Origin: Heterohyrax brucei
Taxonomy: Eukaryota; Chordata; Mammalia; Hyracoidea; Procaviidae
DNA length: 64,000 bases
Assembly: GCA_028571685.1 (NCBI GenBank)
Contig: CM053148.1
Coordinates: forward strand, 84,342,001 to 84,406,000
Direction of reading: 5' to 3'
The notes under the pieces: model-generated
What the model saw: the letters and a program-made list of their open reading frames with translations, nothing else
The model's database searches: none
Told to the model about the DNA's origin: nothing
In this document: piece by piece, positions 1 to 8,659 of the stretch
How the letters are laid out: the number at the start of each line of letters is the position of its first letter
Position numbering within the stretch: position 1 is the stretch's first letter
Made by a program: the position numbers and the translations under genes

Positions 1-363
1 TATATCACCTGACTACTTAATGGTAGAGTCCACGAGAGTTGACGGTGGCTTTAAGTGAAATGCAATCCTTGATAAATTCAGCTTCTTTTCCACCTATCAT
101 GATGTTGCTTATTTATCTGAATGTGAGAATTCTTGTTCTATTTATGTTCAGCTGTAATCTATAGTGAAAGCAGTAGTCTTTGATCTTCATCAGTAAGAGT
201 TTCAAGACCTTCTCCCATTTAGCAAGCAACGCCGTGTCATCTATGTAACACAGATTGTTGCTGAATTTTCCTCGAATCCTGATTCTCATTCTTGATATCT
301 ATCCGTCTCTGTGATTATCTGCTGAGTATGCAGATGGAATAAGAGTAGTGAAAGGCAGTAACT
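1..363 (-). mobile_element. RTE (BovB-like) LINE fragment
   Basis: This stretch resembles, in the same orientation, the RTE piece at 2720-3010: both share the succession 'cacc..tttgatg(t)tgctta', 'catcagtaag', 'gtgtcatc', and 'attatctgctgagcat'. It is the reverse complement of an RTE reverse-transcriptase coding part. It is old and degraded and runs in from the left edge. Family recognised by internal comparison and by knowledge that RTE is abundant in afrotherians. Confidence 0.6.
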
Positions 364-935
364 TTAACACACAACTCTATTGATTAAAATCAAGATCCCC
401 TTGTTCTTAAGCCTTCTGCCAGAAGATTGACAGGCTGGTGGAAAGGAGGGGGATCTGAGTACCCCTCCCCAGCCTGGGTTTGGAGCCTTGGCCTGAGGCA
501 AAGAGTGCATTTTTGTAAAGAATGAGCTCAGGGGCAGTGTCTTCCTGGATGGCAAGGACACCAAAAGGGTGGAGGAAGGAGGAGAAAGGAAACTCATTCC
601 TGGACTATATAAAGAAAGCCCGGGCTGCCACTTTCCTGTGCTTCTCTGAAAGCAGCTGTGATGCGAAGGTGGCTATGAAGCAAGGGCACACAGTTGGCCT
701 GGGAGGGCAGAGCTGTGGAAAGTGAGCAACCAGCACAGAGGCCTGGGAGCGTCACCTCGAACCATTCCCTGCCAGCGGCCACTGCAAGGTGTCTCCAAAT
801 CTGCACTGGAACCAAAGCTCCAGCTCCTAACAGAGCTTCAGCGCCTCCTCTCAAGTAAATACAAGACTCATTGCTGCAACAGGTTTGGCACATAACTTCA
901 AAGAATAATATCAATTGTTTTCCAGCTGTTTGTGA
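364..935 (+). promoter_or_regulatory. 5' flank and possible core promoter/leader of the ADAMTS1-like gene
   Basis: No repeat and no convincing gene is seen here. A good TATA-like box, TATATAAA, lies at 606-613, which would put a start site near 640 and give a leader of about 600 bases before the ATG at 1241. Several upstream ATGs (for example at 661) make an unspliced leader of this length awkward, so an untranslated upstream exon or a nearer start site is equally possible. The role is inference from position only. Confidence 0.3.
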
Positions 936-1062
936 CACTTGGCGACCTTGTAGGACTAGTAGAACTGCCCCCATAAAGCTTCCATCAGGCAATTGGTGGA
1001 TTCCAACTGCAGACCTTTGGTTTGCCAGCGTCACTCTTAACCACTGTAAGACTAGGGCTTCT
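936..1062 (+). repeat. AfroSINE copy in the 5' leader region
   Basis: Matches the body of AfroSINE: 'ggcgacc', 'agtagaactgcccccata', 'ggtggattc.aactgc.gacctttggttt', then 'ctcttaaccact' and a decayed 'ccagggctt'. The head (GCCAGCCAAGTGCC...) is missing. It ends about 180 bases before the start codon of the metalloprotease gene, so it would be part of the leader if transcription starts at the TATA box near 606. Confidence 0.65.
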
Positions 1063-1240
1063 CAAGGAAAAATACCGAGCTAACTTTAAGAATCCCCAGG
1101 AAGGCTTGCTAGGCTTAGCACTCAGGCCCTCACCAACAACCTCCTCACTGCAGAGAGAGGTGCCTCCTCCGGCTCCACTAGCTATAGCATTCCACACAGG
1201 GTCCTGAAGGCACACACCAGGCGGTGACATTGGGGACGCA

Positions 1241-1904
1241 ATGCCACTGTGGTGGCCCAAGAGTTCCCAGCCCGCACCCACGCTGCAGTTGCTCACAGCA
1301 GCTGCAGCGCTGCTGGCGGTGCCCCGCACCCTCGGAAGCTCAGCCGAGGAGCAGGAGGAAGTGGTGCGGCCCACGCTGGAGCTCATCCCGGGAAGCCAGC
1401 ACAAGCGCCTCCGCCTGGCTGCCTTTGGTCTCCAGCTGGTCCTGGAACTGCAGCCAGACAATGACTTCCTGGCACCTGGCTTCACGGTCCAGACGATAGG
1501 GCAGAGATCAGAGGCCGAAGTGCTGTACTCAGAGTCCTTTGGCGACAAGGAGTACTGCTTCTACTCTGGCACCGTCAACGGCGACCCGGAGTCCACCGCT
1601 GCTGTCAGCCTGTGCCAGGGAGTCAATGGCGCCTTCGACGTGCAGGGCAAGTTGTTTTTCATCCAGCCTGCGCCCGGCAATGACACGGAGCGCCTCGTCC
1701 TCTTAGAAGAAGAGACTGTACAGTTTCAGCAGCTACAGTTCCACGTCGTGCAGAGGAGGCAGCGAGGCGAAGGTGAAGCCTTCAAGTGCGGTGTGATGGA
1801 CAATGAAGCCCTGCCTACTGAGGGCACAGGGCTAGAGGCCGAGGGCACCACGGATCAGGGGTCACAGCAAGACCGGGAACCAGGGCTCCCTGCACAGCCA
1901 GCAG
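1241..1904 (+). CDS. Exon 1: signal peptide and prodomain
   Basis: The ATG at 1241 is the first in frame after a stop at 1205-1207. The start resembles ADAMTS1 in the signal-peptide core ([11 protein letters not shown]), then [31 protein letters not shown] and FFIQPAPG, typical of the ADAMTS prodomain. Cys183 lies in KCGVMDNE, the position of the cysteine switch that keeps the zymogen silent. The exon ends in phase 1 at CAG|GTACC. GC- and CpG-richer than the surrounding DNA, as usual for first exons. Confidence 0.88.
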
Positions 1905-4900
1905 GTACCAGCCTGAAAAGAGTTTTTTCTCTTCTCTCATCGTTTCCCTCTGTCCCCACTTTCTCCATCTGAGGGACCTTGTGGGTAGACTCCTGTTGGT
2001 GGGATGAGTATGTGTCTGCTGAAGGGACAAAGACCTGGAAGCCACCAATGGGACTGCAGTTTCAGGGTGATGAACCCAAGAGTAAATTTATCAAATCCTG
2101 CTAGAGAAATTGATTCTGTTTATTGGAATTGTGAATGATCATCAGTTGTTTTTGTTGTTAGCTGCCATGGAGTTGGTTCTGACTCGTAGTAACCGTGTGC
2201 TCCGTGGAGACCCTGCCTGGTCCTGCAGCGTGCTCCCAGTGGATGCCATGCGGGAACCTATTGTTGTAGTCGCGGTATTGGTCAATGTTGTTGAGCATCT
2301 TACTCTTTTCTGCTGACCCTGAACTTAGCCAAGCGTGGTGTCCCTCTCACAGGACTGATCCCTGTTGATGGTATGTTCAAAGTGTCTAAGTCCTAGTCTG
2401 GCCTTCCTAGCTTCTAAGCAGCGCTCTGTCTGTAGCTCTTCTAGGTCCGATCAGTTTTGATCCTTGGCAGCCCATGATCTAGTCAACATTCTTTGCCACT
2501 AGGACAATTCAAAGGCAGGAATTCTTTAGTCTTTCGTATTCATTGTCCAGTATTCACCTGCATATGATGCAACTGAAATGACCGTGGTTTCACTCAGATC
2601 CACCATAGTTTTCAAAGAGATATCTTCGCTTGTCAATGCTGTAAAGAGGTCTTTTGCAGCAGATTTAGCCAATGCAATGTGACTTTTGATTTGTTGCCTG
2701 CTGCTTCCATGAGTGCTGATTGCAGATCCAACTAAAATGAAATGCTTGACAACTTCCGTTTTCTCTTCACCACTTTTGATGCTGCTTATTGTCTAGTTCC
2801 GAGAATCTTCTTTTCTTTCTGTTGAGGAGCAATTCATGCTCAAACCTGTGGCCTTGGATCCTCACCAGTAAGTGCCTAAAGTCCTCTTCATTTTGGTCAG
2901 ACAAAGTTGTGTCATCAGCCTAAGGCAGGTTTTTGATGAGTCTTCTTTCAACAGTCCTGAAGTTCCCTTTTTCTTCACATAGTCCAGCATCTCAAATTAT
3001 CTGCTCAGCATAAAGTGTGAATCAATATAATGAAAGAGACAGCCCTGATACACACCTTTCTGGACTTTAAACCACTGAGTATCCCCTTGCTCTATTTGAT
3101 GACAAACAGAGCCAAGCCAGTGCCGTCGAGTCGGATCCGACTCATGGCGACAAACAGAGGAGATAGGAATATCCTTTTGTTAAATGCCTTACTTGTCTTG
3201 GATATGTTGTCAGGAGGGATCAACACCTGGAGAAGGATATCATACTTGTTAGGGGATCAGTAAAAAAGAGGAAGATCCCCAGTGAGATGGACTGAGACAG
3301 TGGCTGCAATAATGGACTCAGGTGTAACAGTTACCATGGGCCTGGCTCAGGACCCAACAGTATTTTGTTTCATTGTACATAGGTTCACTATGATTCACAA
3401 AGTACTTGACAGCACCTAACAACAACAAAAGGGTAAAGCTTTTGACCGGGGAGAAGTGATAACCTCATTCTTTTCTTATGGAGCACCTAAGTAGAAAGTG
3501 GGCAAGGGATTTCTTACCATCCTTGTTCATTTATTTTAAGGCTTGTGTGTGCTCTTGGGTGTGGTTGCAACTTTGCACCATGGTTATAATGGGTGCCTGG
3601 GGTCTCACCCTGCATCCCGAGAAAGGCAGAATGGCAGTAGGAATGGGAGCTATGCTGATCCAGTATTGTGTAGCCACAGGGTTTGGGCAGTTGCTTTGTG
3701 ATCACAGTTCTTCAGGTTGCTTCCCTCTGCCCCATGCCCTGTAAGAGACGGACAACTATTTGGTGGCAGGCTACCCTCAGCAGAACCTACTTAAGAGGCC
3801 ATTGCTCAGCTTGTCTTACCTCTCCAAGACAGCTACACCACCTCCCAGTTTGCCCTGCTTCTCACTACCTAATTTAGGCTCTCCTGAGCTGTTCAAGGTA
3901 GAGACTCACTGATTCTTCTTGGTAGGCATTTCCCAGGCTTTTCTTTCTGCATCATGTACTACGTAGGTCTTACTGGTAAGTCATCTTATTGCCCTTTTCT
4001 TATCATGCTCTCACCGGTCTGTTTTTTGAAATTCTCCCATCATAACTTGGTTACTCTACTCAGTAAAGCAGAGATTTGCTCAATGCCCAGGTTAGAATGC
4101 CCTACTTGGTCTCTATCCATAGGCCTTGGGCTGTTTTTGAGAAAATAACTTCAGGCCAAGGCAAAACCTTATTTCTCTGGGTCCATGGAAATGATGTAAT
4201 AGGGCTGCTGGACTGAGTGAGTCATCCTTGTACCTGGATTTCGAATGAGCATTCACTCTAGGGACCCCTGGAATAAGAGCTCAGAGCAGATTCCTTCAGG
4301 CTCAGTGCCTTAATAGCCACGCCAGCCCTGCCCAGGACCTACCATATGGAGCCTCATGATCTCTTTCAGGATTGCAGTTTTGACCTGTGAAAAGTGACTC
4401 TCATAGCTATGCAGGCTGCCCTTGCACAATTTTCTTTTAGCAGAGCAGGGGACGATAATATGCAATCTGCCTTGTTCAGATAGGGGGCATTTAAAGATTT
4501 TCAAACCCCAGCTCACCAAAAATATAGTCTCATCCTTCAAGGGAGCACAAGGTCTCCTTGTTGAAAAGAGAAATCTTAACATATATCTTCAATGAATAAT
4601 AGATACAAATGTTGTTTTTTTTTTTCTTTTGCTGTTCTGGATACATTTTCCTTTCTGTGACAAATTAGAGTTCACTATATATGAGGTTGGCCAATTAAGT
4701 TGGTGAAATCATACTTCACTGCTAGCTATCACTCTGGTAAATGCTGAAGTACTCCCCTTGGGAAGCTATGTCCTGTCACCAGCACCTAGTCCACTCTTCA
4801 AAACAGTTTTGAAACTGTTTATCTGGCATGGCCATCAGAGCCATTTTTGTATTATCCTTGATGTCTTGAATGTCATCAAAATATCTTCCTTTCAGTATTT

Positions 4901-7900
4901 CCTTTATGTTCAGGTAACGAAAAAAGTCACTGGGGGGCAGATCAGGTGAGTAGGAAGGATGCTCCAATACAGTTTCATTTACTGGCTAAAAACTACCTCA
5001 TATACAGCTATAGAAGTAAATTTACCACATTGTCACCACACACGATGGCAATTCCAGAAAGAGTTGCACAGTTGCTATGAAGGTTGGGTGAAGTCCTGGC
5101 ACTGATGCACACCTTCCCAAGGTGAGTACTTCAAAGGTAACCAAAGTGATATGCAGTACTTAGAAGCGCTTAGAACAGTTACCTTTACTGATTTCACTGA
5201 CCTCAAATCCTGCAAAGATAAATATTCTTGGATAGAATGTCTATGAGCAAGTGACCTTACTTGTTTCCTTACAGGAACTGAAAACAGAAGAAAGAAGCGT
5301 CTTGTGGTCTGGCCTTGCTATGTGGAGACCATGCTTGTGGCTGACAAGTCAATGGTAGACTTTCATGGCCGTCGCCTGAAGCGCTATCTTCTTACCTTGT
5401 TCTCGGTGGCCTCCCGGTTGTTCAGACACCCCACCATTCAGCACTCAATTAACTTGGTCGTAGTGAAGATCATGATTGTCTCTCATGAAAACAACGGGAC
5501 AGTTTTTACCTGGAATCCTGATGTTTCAATCGAAGACTTCTGCCAGTGGCAACATCAGCACAACTCGCCCAGTGACCAGGATGCTGAGCACTATGACACA
5601 GCAGTTCTTTTCACCAGAAAGGTATGCAGGAGGGTAGTATCACTTGTGGCAGAACAATCTGCGCTTCTGTCTACTTGATAACAAATATATATATATATGT
5701 ATATGTATATACAGATCCGACTTGACAGCACTTGGCTGGCTTGGCATATATATGTATGTAAAGAACTGTCAATAATGTGTTTGCACTTAAATTGTATCTC
5801 TGCAAGCTCTAGGAATTTCTTCCAAAGGACAAGTCAACAACGATGATTTTAGATGTCCCAATAAATATGTGAAGTCACTGAGTCATACACTTTGACTCAA
5901 GGCTTATGCTTTATCCCTATTAATAAGGTTGCAACCTTGTCTGTCCTAGACCATATGCCTGGACTCTATGTGTGGTGTACTGGGGAAAGCTAATCTTGGA
6001 AAAATGTGTAGGCCAAGCAGAAGCTGCTCAGTTGTAAAAGATAATGGTTTAGAAGCTGCTTTCACCATGGTTCATGAATTAGGTGAGTTGTTTTTATAGT
6101 AACAGCTGAGTCATACTGATTAATTCAAACAGATAAATGAATGTATTAATTGAAGAGGAAGAGTCTTCCAGTGATTTGCTGGCTGTTTTAGATGACAAAA
6201 GGTGTTAAAAACTTTTGAAAATACGTTTTCACAATTTCAAAAACTGCAATCTCATTATACTAATAAATAAAATAGTAGGAGCCACAGACATTTGAAGGGG
6301 CCCCTGGGGAACAATTGTTAAGCATTAGGCTACTCACATCGAGGTTATCATATCAGATGGAACCCACCAGCCGTTCCTTGTGATAAAGTTGGGCTAGTTT
6401 GGAGTCCATAAAGACTCACAGCCTTGGAAATTCGATGAAGCAGTTTTACCGTATTCTAAAGAGTCATAATGAGTCAAAATTGGCTATCTGACAATATTGT
6501 TTCCTTGTGTGTTTGTGTGTGTGTGTGTTTAAAAAAAGGATGTTTGGAAACTTAAGTGTTTCTTTATACCTTATGAAAAGCAGATATTAACTACAAAACA
6601 AATGTCTTCCTTTAGTTGTATTGCTTTAAGACAAATGAATTCATAGTGAGGAAAAAAATAGTTGGAGGTGACTTGTATTTTCATGTGGTTTCGGAATTGT
6701 CTCTTAGGCCACCTGTTAAACATACAGCATGATGATCATCACCAATGTGTCGGTGTGAATGATGCCAACAGCGGTCCCTTCATGATGTTTGCATCTTCCA
6801 TTGGTGTAGACTTCAGTCTGCGTTGGTCTCCCTGCAGCTCCCATGCGCTTAAAGTATTTCTAGCTAATGGTCGTGGTAAGAAACACAAGCTCCTCTTTCT
6901 AGATGACGTCCCAGCTTCCAACTATAGCCTTCGAAGTAAACAAGCTCTGCTTTTTTATTTATTTTCTTTTACCTCCTTCAGAATTAAACTTCATCACCAT
7001 CACTGTCAATTTCCAGACCTTAACTCTCCTACAGTATTGCACTTCAGGATGAATAGGTCTTAATGTAGACTAACTCACACTATAATAAGCACCATCTCAC
7101 ATAAATATTAACAGAAAATTATTACCATTCATGATAATATCTTTTCAAGAATTTCAATTTGTCCTGCATCTTGCTCATAAGCTCCATATTATTCAAATGA
7201 TTTTGTTTAACATTATCTCACCTCATGCATGTGCTTTGCTTGCTTTCCATAGCTATTTATTCATGGCTTGCTGGGATTTTCTTTGCAGGGGAATGTTTGA
7301 GGGACCGTCCCCAGCGTCGCATAAAGACACCCTCTAAGTTGCCTGGGATCTTGTTGGATGTTCACCGGCAATGCCAGATTTTGCTTGGGAATGGTACCCA
7401 GCACTGTGACCATGGACCCAGCACCTGCCAGTTTCTGTGGTGTCTCCGCCCGATCGGAGGGACACTACAGTGCCTAAAGCAGAAGCATGTTCCTTGGGCA
7501 GATGGGACTCCATGTGCAGATGGGAAGTGGTGTATCAGTGGCCAGTGTGTGAATGTGATGGACAGGGATCATTTTGATGTGAGTTTTTCTACTGACACAT
7601 TCATGGCCCTTGAAATGCTGCTACTCACAAAGAACAACCCCTCCAGAGGCAGGGGAAAAACAACAACAACAAAAATACCATTTGCTATCTAGTTGAGTCT
7701 AACCCTTGACATTGCCACAACTTTGCGGAGTAGAACTGGGATCCAAAATGATGCTGAAATATCTGATAACAAGTTGAACAAAACCCATCTGTGTCCACTG
7801 GCAGGAATGTGGGAGATAGGGTACTTATACTTAATCCTGTGTTCCATATGTTTGACTTTTAATTCCTAAAAGGTCACTTTACAGAATCCTAACCCCAGCA

Positions 7901-8298
7901 ATTTGTGTTGTCATCTAGAGGCCTATTCATGGACAGTGGGGGCCGTGGGGGCCCTGGGAAAACTGCATGACAACATGCGGTGGAGGAGTTCAGTACAGGA
8001 CCAGGCTGTGTAATAACCCGGAACCACGGTTCGCAGGAAAGTACTGTGTAGGCGAGAGAGCTCAGTCCCAGCCATGCAACACTGAAGTGTGTCCAGCTAC
8101 TAAGGGTGAGTAGGGGTGGTCTGATGACTCCAGAGAAATTCTTACCTAGTTTCTTTCTTAATACTAAAACCCCTTTCTCCCTTAGGAACACTGACAAATG
8201 AAGGAAATTATAAACCTTTCTTGTTTCCACAGGCTAATCTTGGCCAACGATTGGACAGAGCAATGCCAGTTTGCAGCCACTGTTCCTGGGAAAAGTGA
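1241..8298 (+). CDS. ADAMTS1-like secreted metalloprotease, short form (7 exons, 633 aa)
   Basis: Predicted join: 1241-1904, 5275-5621, 5950-6082, 6708-6875, 7289-7578, 7919-8105, 8186-8298. Every junction is GT...AG and phases agree (1,0,1,1,0,1). Seen in the protein: hydrophobic leader (about residues 12-32), prodomain with cysteine switch at Cys183 (KCGV), furin site RRKKR at 226-230, zinc motif [12 protein letters not shown] at 379-390 with all three His and the Glu, Met-turn (FMMFAS), disintegrin-like domain to 534, one thrombospondin type 1 repeat 535-596 with six Cys, and a 37-residue tail. Family members are extracellular proteases of matrix proteoglycans; activity here is inferred. 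ADAMTS1 continues with Cys-rich, spacer and two more TSP1 domains; these are not seen. It diverges from ADAMTS1 throughout, so it is a paralogue rather than the orthologue. Could also be a recently decaying gene, but no lesion is visible. Confidence 0.85.
2118..3100 (-). mobile_element. RTE LINE fragment with 3' tail, minus strand
   Basis: The left end reads 'ttgttgttagctgccatgga', the reverse complement of the RTE 3' terminus '...tccatggcagctaacaacaa'. The rest is a degraded RT region; 'actgaaatgaccgtggttt' to 'gctgctt' can be followed against the plus-strand RTEs at 18740-21240 and 53259-54571. Sits inside intron 1. Confidence 0.65.
3112..3148 (+). repeat. AfroSINE head-only micro-insertion (37 bp) with 11-bp target duplication
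   Basis: The insert begins CCAAGCCAGTGCCGTCGAGT and ends CGACTCATGGC, i.e. only the 5' head of AfroSINE, without body or tail. It is flanked by perfect copies of GACAAACAGAG at 3101-3111 and 3149-3159. See finding. Confidence 0.75.
3160..3432 (+). mobile_element. RTE LINE 3' end, plus strand
   Basis: Follows the same order as the RTE tail at 20990-21240: 'tggatatgttgtcagga', 'tcatacttg', 'agatggact.agacagtggctgcaa', and the terminal 'gcacctaacaacaacaa'. Opposite in orientation to the RTE at 2118-3100, so the two form an inverted pair within intron 1. Confidence 0.7.
4685..5015 (-). mobile_element. mariner-type DNA transposon fragment (C-terminal transposase)
   Basis: On the minus strand 4967-4776 translates to [20 protein letters not shown] followed by a stretch ending FEEWTRCW. 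This is the C-terminal DDD domain of mariner transposases (family signature YSPDLAPSDFF). The sequence continues to 'gaggttggccaattaagttg' at 4684-4703, which looks like the mariner terminal repeat. Only the 3' third of the transposase is left; clearly dead. Confidence 0.75.
5040..5210 (+). mobile_element. possible second mariner end, inverted relative to the first
   Basis: The motif 'cttcccaaggtgagtacttc' at 5111-5130 and following 'aaccaaagtgata' match the reverse complement of 4735-4765 ('cttcccaaggggagtacttc...accagagtgata'). So part of the mariner 3' region occurs twice in inverted orientation, just upstream of exon 2. Confidence 0.4.
5275..5621 (+). CDS. Exon 2: furin site and N-terminal half of the metalloprotease domain
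   Basis: Begins [12 protein letters not shown], where ADAMTS1 has GTGSIRKKRFVS; the furin site RRKKR gives a mature N terminus at residue 231. Then [37 protein letters not shown], and [17 protein letters not shown], all standard ADAMTS landmarks. Acceptor is TTGTTTCCTTACAG, donor AAG|GTATGC, phase 1 in, phase 0 out. Confidence 0.9.
5683..5711. repeat. (TA)n/(TATG)n microsatellite
   Basis: Alternating TA with interspersed TATG in intron 2, interrupted on its right by the AfroSINE micro-insertion and resuming at 5746 as 'atatatatgtatgta'. Confidence 0.8.
5712..5745 (-). repeat. AfroSINE head-only micro-insertion in intron 2 microsatellite
   Basis: Reverse complement reads GCCAAGCCAGCCAAGTGCTG followed by TCAAGTCGGATC, the AfroSINE 5' head, with no body or tail. 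It interrupts a TA/TATG repeat, so the target duplication cannot be told from the repeat itself. Confidence 0.65.
5950..6082 (+). CDS. Exon 3: metalloprotease, first half of the zinc motif
   Basis: Open from ACC after the acceptor CTGTCCTAG. It gives [32 protein letters not shown] and MVHEL, the same length and cysteine spacing as ADAMTS1 exon 3 ([12 protein letters not shown]...CDPSRSCSV). The zinc motif is split: HEL here, GH in exon 4. Donor is G|GTGAGT. The aspartate of the family's TRQDLCG is replaced by Thr, and the MADVGT stretch by KANLGK; both are unusual and may affect calcium binding (inference). Confidence 0.85.
6508..6531. repeat. (GT)n microsatellite
   Basis: Short GT-rich run 'gtgtgtttgtgtgtgtgtgt' in intron 3, about 180 bases upstream of exon 4. 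Confidence 0.75.
6708..6875 (+). CDS. Exon 4: zinc-site completion and Met-turn
   Basis: Starts in phase 1 after TTGTCTCTTAG. Reads (G)[13 protein letters not shown], completing HExxHxxNxxHD as in ADAMTS1 (which also has Asn there), then GPFMMFASS (Met-turn) and [15 protein letters not shown]. Donor GTAAGA at 6876. Confidence 0.88.
7289..7578 (+). CDS. Exon 5: disintegrin-like domain
   Basis: After TTTTCTTTGCAG the frame reads [63 protein letters not shown] and MDRDHFD. Cysteine pattern and the PWADGTPC landmark fit the disintegrin-like domain of ADAMTS1/4/8/15. Donor GAT|GTGAGT, phase 0. Confidence 0.9.
7919..8105 (+). CDS. Exon 6: first thrombospondin type 1 repeat
   Basis: Reads [20 protein letters not shown] then [34 protein letters not shown]. 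Six cysteines in the ADAMTS TSP1 pattern, the tryptophan row used for C-mannosylation and the C-x-x-T-C-G site used for O-fucosylation are all kept. Donor is AAG G|GTGAGT; reading through it meets TAG after two residues. Confidence 0.9.
8106..8185 (+). other. 80-bp intron 6
   Basis: Very short but well formed: donor GTGAGTAG, branch-point-like TACTAAA at 8163-8169, pyrimidine tract CCCCTTTCTCCCTTAG. It supports exon 7 as real. Confidence 0.6.
8186..8298 (+). CDS. Exon 7: unique C-terminal tail
   Basis: Joined in phase to exon 6 it gives [29 protein letters not shown] and CSHCSWEK, then TGA at 8296-8298. No similarity to the Cys-rich module (GKTFREEQC...) that follows TSP1 in ADAMTS1. Two cysteines in CSHC. 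If the splice is not used, the protein stops two residues into intron 6; either way the Cys-rich and spacer domains are missing. Confidence 0.55.
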
Positions 8299-8511
8299 CT
8301 AGCCTGTAGTTGGCAAGGATAACTCACCCAGAGACAAGGAAATGGTGTGTTCTTCAAACCTGGCCTCATCTGAACACCTGCATGCCTGCAGCCCTGGACT
8401 GTCCTCTGTCCCTTCACCAAGCCTTTCTGTAAATTTGCTAGCCTGATCTCAGATATTAAGGTGGTTTTATTGGGTGCTAGCCTTCCATCATCTCCTATTG
8501 CCAGCCATCTG

Positions 8512-8517
8512 AATAAA
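8512..8517 (+). promoter_or_regulatory. Poly(A) signal AATAAA
   Basis: Canonical hexamer 214 bases after the stop codon of the ADAMTS1-like gene, consistent with a short 3' UTR ending near 8535. Confidence 0.6.
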
Positions 8518-8659
8518 TTCATTTAAAAACATCAATCCCCATCTAGATCATTTTCTTACCAGTGACAGTCAGCTCAACCTGAAACTGGATTTTTTTCTGG
8601 TGATATTTTTTTGGCAATAAGAGTAGGACAACATTAGAACTCTCCAGAGGTTCTCAGAT

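Larger units (their letters stand above)
1905..5274 (+). other. Intron 1 of the ADAMTS1-like gene
   Basis: Donor GTACCA at 1905, acceptor TTTCCTTACAG ending 5274. It is 3.4 kb and contains RTE pieces in both orientations (2118-3432), an AfroSINE micro-insertion and mariner debris (4685-5210). From 3433 to about 4680 I see no recognisable repeat, gene or conserved structure. Confidence 0.8.

Noticed and set aside
522-1548. Several overlapping frames on both strands around the first exon
   Set aside because: They are shadows of exon 1 or of the SINE; only the frame starting at 1241 matches ADAMTS.
8102-8112. Reading through the exon 6 donor gives a stop (TAG) after two residues, a possible simple end of the protein
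   Set aside because: The donor is a perfect GTGAGT and a well-formed acceptor follows 80 bases later, so splicing to exon 7 is the better model; read-through would change the protein by only a few dozen residues.
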